From positions 1 through 27,554 of the forward strand of contig DAOUTT010000003.1 in the NCBI GenBank assembly GCA_030668545.1: a DNA stretch of 27,554 nucleotides, in the 5' to 3' direction. Positions 8,048 through 16,200 of this stretch are shown here, piece after piece; positions within the stretch are counted from its first letter, which is position 1, and the number at the start of each line of letters is the position of its first letter. The stretch comes from Anaerolineales bacterium (GTDB lineage: Bacteria > Chloroflexota > Anaerolineae > Anaerolineales > E44-bin32). Under the pieces are notes generated by a model that saw nothing but the letters and a program-made list of their open reading frames with translations, made no database searches and was not told the origin of the DNA. A program made the position numbers and the translations under genes.

Positions 8048-8743
8048 TTAAGCTTCCCCTTGTTGAGTTACATCTTCTGCAAGGGCGAGCACCTTCTCAA
8101 GTACCTCATCGATGGATAGCTTGGTCGAGTCGAGTATTACAGCATCATCAGCGGGTCGCAGCGGTGCTAGCGTGCGAGTCGAATCGAGCCTGTCCCGCTC
8201 GCGCATCCCTTCGAGAATCACAGTAACGTTCACGGAATTTCCACGGCCCAGGCTTTCTTCATAGCGCCGATTTGCTCTGGCTTCAACAGAAGCATCCAAG
8301 TAGATCTTTAATTCTGCCTCCGGCAGGACGACTGTCCCAATATCTCTGCCGGCCATCACAACCGCACCGCGCAAGCCTATCTCGCGTTGACGCCTGGTCA
8401 TCGCCTCACGCACGCCTGGGTACATAGACACCTGTGACACATTCTCGTCCACCGCTGGGCTACGGATCTCCCAAGTGACATCCTCGCCATCCATGAGAAC
8501 ATCACACTGGCGACCGTCATCGATACTTGGTGATTGAACATCAAGATCCAGCTCATTTGCAATCGCGGTTACCGCAGATTCATCCTTCACAGAGGTGCCG
8601 GACTTCAAAGCTGCCAGGGTAACCGCCCTGTACATCACACCGGTATCAAAGTAAAGATAATCAAGCGCAAAGGCGAGGTTCTCGGCTAGAGTCGATTTTC
8701 CGGAGGCGGCTGGTCCATCTATGGCGATTATCCTTGCTTTCAA
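8048..8743 (-). CDS. cmk: Cytidylate kinase
   Basis: This enzyme phosphorylates CMP and dCMP with ATP to give CDP/dCDP, recycling the CMP released during phospholipid and RNA turnover. The 231-residue protein has the P-loop GPAASGKST (10-18), the YFDTGVMYRA segment that binds the nucleotide (31-40), the long CMP-binding insert and GRDIGTVVLP, then LDASVEARANRRY. Length is normal for type 1 Cmk. The start codon is TTG, supported by GGGGAGG at 8752-8758, 8 nt upstream, and by immediate entry into the first beta strand; no better ATG exists. It sits 97 nt after the glycosyltransferase-like gene, the largest gap inside the run below the tlyA/flippase gap, so a separate promoter there is possible but was not identified. 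Confidence 0.96.
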   Translation of the reverse strand: MKARIIAIDGPAASGKSTLAENLAFALDYLYFDTGVMYRAVTLAALKSGTSVKDESAVTAIANELDLDVQSPSIDDGRQCDVLMDGEDVTWEIRSPAVDENVSQVSMYPGVREAMTRRQREIGLRGAVVMAGRDIGTVVLPEAELKIYLDASVEARANRRYEESLGRGNSVNVTVILEGMRERDRLDSTRTLAPLRPADDAVILDSTKLSIDEVLEKVLALAEDVTQQGEA

Positions 8744-8840
8744 ACTTCAGACCTCCCCAACAACACTACTGCGGATTCCCTTTGACATCACGACCAATTA
8801 ACAAACTACAGGTGGCACAGGCGCAGCCGATTCACACTCC

Positions 8841-10610
8841 TCATTCAAAATCTGTGAGCCCCACATCGCCGAGAGTGGCGATATCCATCCGCACCCAGAG
8901 GATCCAACGCTCGAGCTCCGTTGGCGCCGAGCGCAGCACTAACCACTGCAGCAAATTCGGCGGCAGACTACCATCCCAACCACGCCGATCCTTCAACGCC
9001 ATCCCCTGACCCATATAGTCGGTAAGCAGGTTGATTGCAGAATTTGACTCCAAAGCGAGAACTGCCGGGGGGGGATCTGCCAGGGAGTTGAATTCACCCC
9101 CTGCTCGATTGTACCCGCGCAGCGCCCACGCCAGTGCGGGGATAACCCCAGATTGCACCTCAACAGCGATCTCATCGGTCCGACCCGCATAGGCGAGTGA
9201 TGCATTGTCGAGTGTATCCGTAAGCAGCCTTATGCCATTCGTGGTTACCTCAGGGCGCCAGAGTTCTCTGGCACTCGTTGCCAAGGGTGTGTAATTCAAG
9301 CGCCAGGCTGCAGAGAGCGTGATCGCTGCCAATACAAGTGTTGCCGTGATCCCCAGTGTATCTGCCACAACGCCCCAAGACCAACCCAATCCAAAGAACA
9401 GTAGCAGGCTGACGGCCATGATGATCAATGCGCTAAATACAAGCAGGATTAGACCTGGGTCGCTCGGTGTGTACTCCAAGATATAGCCATTTGCGTAGCC
9501 GATAAGCGATATCCATGCAGAAGCTGTTAGCACCAGGAGTACGCCGGTAAGACCTATTAATTCGAGTCCGACGCCCCGCTGTGCAATTCGTTCAATCAAA
9601 ACCGAGATGGCATAAGCCACTAAAAGCGCTAGAGGAAGGACCACAAAGATTATTTCCGCTGCACTCCGCGCAGGATAAACCAGACCGCTGAACAAGCTGC
9701 CGAACGCCCATAGACTGGCTGCCTGCCCGAGAGAATCCTTGCGCCGCCAGGCAAGAACTGCACCAACGATGCCCATCACCACAAACAAGGGCTCATAACT
9801 CACGAGCATCACGACATAGGCAGCTGCCGACTGAATACCCGGTTCCGTCCAACCATGCAGCCATTCCGTGAGGGATTCACCCAACCCGGCAATCCCATTC
9901 CAATAGAAACCCACGCCTGAGGCGACGAGGAGCATTACAACAAGTGACACCCATACGCCAGATTTAATTGCGAACAAACGTTTAAACTCTTCAAATGGTT
10001 TGCGGTCCCGGGATGCGAGGATACTTGATAGTCCGAATGCTATCAGCAACCCGAACAAACCCTGCAGAACTATGGGTCCTGACGCCAACGCAAAGCCTAG
10101 AGCGCCAGCCGCGAGCAAGAGCCGAGCCCGTTTACTATCAGGTGAGTCCGCCGACCAGGCGAGGAATACGAATAACGCCAGGCCAGCTGCAGCTAGAGCT
10201 GAGCCGCCGGCGGTTCTGGCAATTGTCCATCCAGACGTGGTGATTGCCAGCACTAGAACGGCTATCAGCGATTGAGCCGTGCCAATTCGTTTGCGCAGGA
10301 TCAACGGGCTCAAAACCAAAACGATGCCGGCAAGAGCTGAGATAACACGCGCCGTCGCATCGGATAAACCAAAAAGCTGGAAGACCATGGTAGTGAAAAC
10401 GTAGTAGCTCGCGCTCACCGGCGTCGCCACGCCATCGATATCCCAGAAGGGGGAAGCATCCGGTGTCATCGCTGCTGCTGTTAACGCATGAACAGCCTCG
10501 TAATCGGTGAGTGGATTTCTACCTAAGTCTGCAAGCCGCATCCATGCAACCAACACAACCAAGGTTGCGAATATAAAAGTACCCAGCCTGACGCTCCGAT
10601 TTTTATTCAA
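8841..10610 (-). CDS. GT-C-fold polytopic membrane protein, divergent PMT/TIGR03663-like
   Basis: This 589-residue protein is mostly hydrophobic, with roughly a dozen predicted membrane segments and a soluble C-terminal tail (about 460-589). The N-terminus follows the pattern of PMT-type (GT-C) glycosyltransferases: one membrane helix, then an extracytoplasmic loop with acidic residues (LTDYEAVHA, D36 and E38), later YYVFTTMVFQLFGLSDATARVISALAG, typical of PMT_2 proteins. Members of TIGR03663, which often lie beside YYY genes, carry a DE dipeptide and an HGP tripeptide; this protein has DYE and no HGP, so it is divergent or not a true member. The TTG start overlaps the stop of the YYY gene (TTGA) and has AGGTGA 6 nt upstream. 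Presumed role: sugar transfer from a polyprenyl-phosphate donor outside the membrane, or a degenerate partner of the YYY proteins. Confidence 0.7.
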   Translation of the reverse strand: MNKNRSVRLGTFIFATLVVLVAWMRLADLGRNPLTDYEAVHALTAAAMTPDASPFWDIDGVATPVSASYYVFTTMVFQLFGLSDATARVISALAGIVLVLSPLILRKRIGTAQSLIAVLVLAITTSGWTIARTAGGSALAAAGLALFVFLAWSADSPDSKRARLLLAAGALGFALASGPIVLQGLFGLLIAFGLSSILASRDRKPFEEFKRLFAIKSGVWVSLVVMLLVASGVGFYWNGIAGLGESLTEWLHGWTEPGIQSAAAYVVMLVSYEPLFVVMGIVGAVLAWRRKDSLGQAASLWAFGSLFSGLVYPARSAAEIIFVVLPLALLVAYAISVLIERIAQRGVGLELIGLTGVLLVLTASAWISLIGYANGYILEYTPSDPGLILLVFSALIIMAVSLLLFFGLGWSWGVVADTLGITATLVLAAITLSAAWRLNYTPLATSARELWRPEVTTNGIRLLTDTLDNASLAYAGRTDEIAVEVQSGVIPALAWALRGYNRAGGEFNSLADPPPAVLALESNSAINLLTDYMGQGMALKDRRGWDGSLPPNLLQWLVLRSAPTELERWILWVRMDIATLGDVGLTDFE

Positions 10611-13246
10611 GAGGAGTCACCTGCTCTCCTGGCGTAAATCCTAACCCTGTCATTTTGGAAAACCAACTCCATGAATGCATCAAACTTTCCATCAAAGATT
10701 GGTTGGTAGGTCATTCGCTCAAGTTCTCCAACGTAGACATACTTCACATTATAGGCCTTCAAGATCTGTTGAGTTTGTTCCCAATCCGGTGACTTAAACA
10801 ATGTCCTGACATCCTCTTCCCGTGTTCCGTGGAATTGATATCCGCCACGCCACTGGCTTTCATGACCAGGCCAGCCGATAACGGTGGGAAATCCCGTATG
10901 CACAGATACCCTCGCGAAGTACGAATAGCTGCCGCCAACGGCTTCTGCGACAACCCCGACATCCAGATTGTCACTCATCCATTGAATCGCCTCGCGATCC
11001 GCTTCGGACGCGTATACAGGGTGCAACGCTCCGTTTAAGGTTCTGCCATGGACCGGGTTTAAGCCGTTTGTTTTGGTCCAAACAGAAAGGGCAGGATAGA
11101 TGAGACCAGCAAGAAGCGGGAGAATTGTGAGTATCTGCACGGGGATCATCTTCGCGCTTCGTTTAGACCAGATCACATCCATCACGTATGCTGCTGCGAG
11201 AGCCCATAAGATCCAGGCTGCAAAGTAGAATTTAAAAATTGTATTCATGCGCAGCCCGAATTGATCTTTGAGATAGAAAAATTCGGGTCCAAGGATCAAG
11301 AGCGCTCCAATGGTGATCATTATAAGGATGAAAGGACCTGATTTGGGTTCGTCCGCAGTGTCTTTCCACACCCGTCTGATGAGCACAACAGCGGCGGCGA
11401 TAATCACCCCTAAGCCAATCGCTGTCCACGACTGCGTTAGCCGCAGAGTGATTGTCGCTTGAGCTGCATCGCGAAGGCTTTGCATCCCCATGCTGCTGAG
11501 GATCGCCCCCATCCCGATGACGTTTGCGCCAACGGAGTAAATCATTGCTGCTAAAAGCCACGAGAGGATCAAGAGCGCGAGCGGGAGCCCTAAGCCTATT
11601 CCGAAAAGCCACTTCCCCTCCGCTCGCCTTCTCCCCTGCGTCACGCGCATGATAAGCCAGACGCTCAAAGGTATGAACACGACCGCGAACATGATGAAGA
11701 AATGGAGGAAACGAGTGGGATGCATCAAGTGCGGGAGGATACCGCCTGCCTGTGAAGAGAATGATGGATACCAGGGAAAATAAAACAGAATGGCAGCCAC
11801 GATGATTGCGAGGCTCGTCGTGAGCACCGATTTAACCCAAGTTTTGAGCGGGAGCGTTCGACTACTCCAGATCATCACACAGAATAGCAAGATGAAATAA
11901 ATCGGGAAATCCCATGTATTTAAGAATGCCAGCGCCCCGAAGAGCCAGGCGCCGAACCAGAACTCAAGCTTACTAAGAGAAGATGGCAGCAACCCCCCTG
12001 CGAACGCTACGACAAGAAGCACACCCCCAACAATAAGCCCGCCGATCCCGATTCCTTTGATGATGGAAATGAAAGCTGCGGAAATCCCAACGCCCGCCGC
12101 TCCAGCTTTCAACCCCAGGACGACCACGAAGATCGCCGCGGCCAAACCCAGGGCAATCAACACATTTTTACGCAGCTTGCGAGTCAACTTCAGCTCACCC
12201 AAACGAAGAGGTGTCCGCTGTCCTTGGAGTAAAATCTGGAAGGCGAAGGCGATCACCATGAGCACAAAGGGCATCGCCAGTAAGTGTGGGTGATTATCTG
12301 CAAGCAGGAATGTGAAGAACGGGAATTCATCGATCGACTGCAATCCAAGTGGAAGACCATTGAGATCGAGATCCCTGATCACGCGTGATGAGCGCCACCA
12401 CCACAAATATCGTTGCGGCATCCAACTCGCGTCGAGAAAGGGTGGCTTTTCCAGGTCCTGAAGTCCAATCCAGGTCCAGAACGGCGACACCCAAAAACCA
12501 TCGGCGTTCGTCATCCAGAAGATGTATTTTGAATGAAGGACCTCGAGGAAGCCCCCTAAATTCCCGCTGATTAAGACGAAGAGCGGCGCAAGGAGAGGCG
12601 AAGCTCGTTTAACGCGGCCGGGCGTCCGTCGGGCGAGGAAATTATATGCGAGGGAGTACGTGCCCAGGGCGACCAGCGCAAACCAGAGACTGTTCGCAAG
12701 GTTGAAGGCAATTCCAGAGGCAACGCCCGTGAGCCGGGTGAGCAAGGCCATAAGGATGTAGCCAAAGTAATAATAGGAGATCGCATAGCCCGAGAGCCAT
12801 GGATCGCTGGGCGGGAAGCTGTCTGACTGAAGAATCGCGTTTAAGAAGGCGAGCTCCATCGGTTTTTCGGTTCCCCAGATCTCCGGGTTGTTCGCCCTCA
12901 CAAACGCCCAGACAGAGAACGCGAGCAGGAAAAGGGTCTCCATGATAAGAACTGTGGAACGGTGCTCTTTGAGCCAATCGAGCACATCGCGCCAGGTGCT
13001 TCTCCCAATCCACGCGCTCAGTCCCAGGAGCGCTAGAACCGCCATCACCGCTCCGCCTAGGCTCGGCTGGAAGATCCGCAGCGTGGCTCCCATCCAGAAA
13101 AGATATCCGGCCAGGAGCAATCCGAGAGCCCTGGCGAAACCATAGCCGCGATCCTCGAGACGTCCGAAGATACGCCAGGTAATTGGCAGGGCTAGAGCGC
13201 CCAGAAGCGTGCTTATCAACCACCAGACGAAGACGTCTTGAATCAC
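10607..13246 (-). CDS. DUF2298 (Chlor_Arch_YYY) membrane protein, stand-alone
   Basis: This 879-residue, very hydrophobic protein belongs to the Chlor_Arch_YYY family (DUF2298, TIGR03662), whose function is unknown. Family features in order are EKPMELAFLNA (E127-K-P-M-E131), FPPSDPWLSG, the name-giving YYYFG (158-162), and a conserved EFPFFTFLLADNHPH block with D317, H319 and H321. After many further membrane helices there is a soluble C-terminal domain (about 740-879) with EAIQWMSDNL, GWPGHESQWR and YNVKYVYVGELER. These blocks align with the C-terminal half of the next upstream gene, so the two are paralogues. The GTG start overlaps the upstream stop (GTGA). The acidic loop followed by D-x-H-x-H looks like a GT-C glycosyltransferase active site, but that is inference. 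Confidence 0.85.
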   Translation of the reverse strand: MIQDVFVWWLISTLLGALALPITWRIFGRLEDRGYGFARALGLLLAGYLFWMGATLRIFQPSLGGAVMAVLALLGLSAWIGRSTWRDVLDWLKEHRSTVLIMETLFLLAFSVWAFVRANNPEIWGTEKPMELAFLNAILQSDSFPPSDPWLSGYAISYYYFGYILMALLTRLTGVASGIAFNLANSLWFALVALGTYSLAYNFLARRTPGRVKRASPLLAPLFVLISGNLGGFLEVLHSKYIFWMTNADGFWVSPFWTWIGLQDLEKPPFLDASWMPQRYLWWWRSSRVIRDLDLNGLPLGLQSIDEFPFFTFLLADNHPHLLAMPFVLMVIAFAFQILLQGQRTPLRLGELKLTRKLRKNVLIALGLAAAIFVVVLGLKAGAAGVGISAAFISIIKGIGIGGLIVGGVLLVVAFAGGLLPSSLSKLEFWFGAWLFGALAFLNTWDFPIYFILLFCVMIWSSRTLPLKTWVKSVLTTSLAIIVAAILFYFPWYPSFSSQAGGILPHLMHPTRFLHFFIMFAVVFIPLSVWLIMRVTQGRRRAEGKWLFGIGLGLPLALLILSWLLAAMIYSVGANVIGMGAILSSMGMQSLRDAAQATITLRLTQSWTAIGLGVIIAAAVVLIRRVWKDTADEPKSGPFILIMITIGALLILGPEFFYLKDQFGLRMNTIFKFYFAAWILWALAAAYVMDVIWSKRSAKMIPVQILTILPLLAGLIYPALSVWTKTNGLNPVHGRTLNGALHPVYASEADREAIQWMSDNLDVGVVAEAVGGSYSYFARVSVHTGFPTVIGWPGHESQWRGGYQFHGTREEDVRTLFKSPDWEQTQQILKAYNVKYVYVGELERMTYQPIFDGKFDAFMELVFQNDRVRIYARRAGDSS

Positions 13247-16200
13247 CTTAGAACCTCATAGATCACAGTATTCCCCACCTGGAAAACAGCCTTTAGCCTT
13301 CCTGCAGATTCCATGGCGGGGAACTTGTCCAGAGCGTGTGTCGGGCAGCGCAGGCTCGAGGTTTCATCGCCAGGGCGTTCCAGTTCGCATTCGTCAGGCG
13401 AGATCGGGAACGATGTCGGCATTCCCAGCGGCCAACCTCGCAAATCACAGGAGATGCCCGGTATACTCGCCTCCGGCCAGCAGGGATAAACCTCGGCATA
13501 ATAAGCGCGTTCGAGCCCGCCGACGATGACATACTTAACATTGTATTCATCGAGGAAGTCGTTTGCCTCCGCGATCGATCGCGTGAGATAGAATTTTGTT
13601 ATCTGGAATAGACGCTCGTCCGTCTCAGTGTTTTCCGCGGCGACGCGCTGCTGGGTTTGATGCCAGCGCCACCCCAGAACACCCGGGAGCCCGGTGTAGA
13701 TTGAATAACGTGAACCCCAACGATACTCAGGAATATTCGCCTCCACGATAACCGGGGAACCCTCTACATTTTCCTGCATCCAACGAATCGCTTGATAATC
13801 CTCTCCCAGTGGGAGCTTCTCGCCCAACTCAAAGCGGTACGCATAATCCATGTAGAGCATGCCGTCGAGCGTCCTCGGCGCCGTTACAGTCATGCGATCC
13901 CGGACTTTCGCTATTGATCCCGTGAGGGGATACAGAGCCGCAGAGAACAATAGCAAAACTGTTGCTGTCAACCAGATCCACCGCCAAATACGATTCCATT
14001 TGGGGAGAGAGGCATACGTCCACGCGAGAGCTGCTGCTGCAGCCAGGCTGAAGAGTTCCCACACCTGGAGGTAGAATTTGAAGACCGTGTTCATGCGCCC
14101 GATATCCCCCTTGAGCACCACGACCTCCACGACAAACGTAAGGACCAACCCGGTTCCCACGAAGAAAAGCACAATCTGCTTGCCGATCGACAGACCGGGG
14201 CGCAGCAGCAGTAGCAGCGCCCAAACGCCTAGAGGGATGACGATCAGTGCAATCTGATATCCAACACCTACCAGCCAGGTGGTTCCCACCACAATGAGAA
14301 AAGCCGCAGATCCAATCCACATCGCAATCGGCCGCAGTCGGTTCAGCTCGGAGATCGGAGTTTGAGCCATCCACTCGCGAGTTTCCCATGCCATCCAGGC
14401 TGCAAACAGGAAGAGGAAGACTCCATGCACCGTCAGATAATCGATCAGGGATGTCAGCGACCCCTTCCAGATCTCCGCGGACATATATCCCTGTCCGTAC
14501 CACTGGTGGAATGGTTGATAGAGGAACTGTGATAATGCTATTAGCAGGATGGAATAAAGCGCTGCTTCTGCAATCTGAGGTAGGTTGAATTCTCGATCGC
14601 GCCACCACACAGCGAAGATGACGGCGAGCACTCCTAACACCCAGTACACAGGGAAATCCCAGGTATTAACAAGTCGCAGCGCGCCAAACGTTAAACCGCC
14701 GATAAACAAGGCCAGGGCGATGTCGATTTTCCCTCGACGGCGACGTTGGGTGACGGAAAGAATCCACGAAAGACCCCAAGCAAGGCTTAGGATTGTGAGG
14801 GATCGGCTGATCATGTGAGCGTGCAGATCGGCGTATAGAAAAGTGAAGAAGGGGAATTCTGTAATCGGTCCTGGTTCACCCTCGCCGGAGGTTATCATAC
14901 GGCTCGGGTTCCAATACCACTGGTCCATCGGATAGGGAAGCGGAGACTTGTAGGTCAGGTAATTTACAAACCCCTTGGCCGCTTGACCCGCTCCAACGAA
15001 GTAACTCCCCTCTTCAACCCCTGCCGGGGTGCCAATCTGTTTAAACCCATCATAGAACATCCTGGCTGTGCCCAGATTTCCAAAAACCACGAGAAGGAGC
15101 GCGGCGATGAGGCCCGCTAATTTGGGATTCGCCCTGCTGCGAAGAGACACATTCCGAGAGAAGGAACGTACCAGGTGGTAACCCACGCTGTAGGCGCACA
15201 ATGCCAGGATCGAGAAGAGCGTTGGGATAATGAGATTGTAGGCTGTCGCCGGGACGATACCCAGCAATTTCACCGGCATGCCAACGAGCACGAAACCGTA
15301 GTAGTAGTAATTGATATACCCGCCAGCGAACCAGGGGTCATAAGGAGGGAAGGTTGAACTTTTAATTACGGCGTTCAGATAGGAGAAGTCCATTGGCTTC
15401 TCCCCACCTTTTGCCGGGTGCCATAAATCAGGATTTCCGAATCGAATCGCGAGATCAAGGAGGAAAAAGCTAAGCGCAAATATCTCCACCCAGAGAATAT
15501 CCCGCCATTGCGTCCGGAAGAATGTAGAAAGTTCCTCGCGGTCACGCCAGGCAAGGGCGAAGGAAACACCCGCGATCAGCAGCAGCACAATGAAGAGCGT
15601 CAAGCGGCTGACTGTAATCCCAAAACTCCCGAAGATCCAGGCGCCCCAAGAGAATAGCAGCATCCCGATCAGCCGCGAGAGCGCGTAGCCGCCATCATGA
15701 AATCTTCGAAAGACAACCCGCGTTATGGGATAAACCAGGAGACCAAAAATCCCCAACGCTACCCACCAGATGATGGCGCTCAACAATCCCGAGCGATTAA
15801 CAAAGCTCTCCGTATCGAATAACTCTGACCAGGTGCCTTCGTCCTGCTGCCGCTGCCATTGATCCGTAGAGAGCAATAAATCTTTCCCTACAGTATCACC
15901 GGCGTCCTTCGGCAGCACATGGACGACGCCGCTCACATCGACCTGGGAAAGAATGTCAAATACTTTTTCGGCGCTGAAATCAGCATCCCGCTTGAAAATC
16001 AACACCTTCGGATGATCGTAAACTGTAAAAGCCTCTTCCGCGAACTGATCGTTGATCTCCAGCTCCCCAATTGAGGGGTGGCTTTCAAAAACCTTAACGA
16101 GTGAATACCCTAATCGGCCGGTGTACAAGCCCACCTCTGCGGTCGCGCCACACGTGGGGACATCCATTCCATCAGGGCAGCCAAAGAGTTCGCGGTAATA

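Noticed and set aside
12642..13223. A 193-codon minus-strand frame at the start of the stand-alone YYY gene
   Set aside because: It overlaps the conserved EKPME and YYYFG coding sequence in another frame and has no recognisable domain.
13829..14608. A 259-codon open frame on the minus strand inside the fusion gene
   Set aside because: It is a shifted frame of the fusion gene, whose own frame encodes clear conserved motifs over the same stretch; its Arg/Ser/Cys-rich composition is that of a GC-rich shadow.
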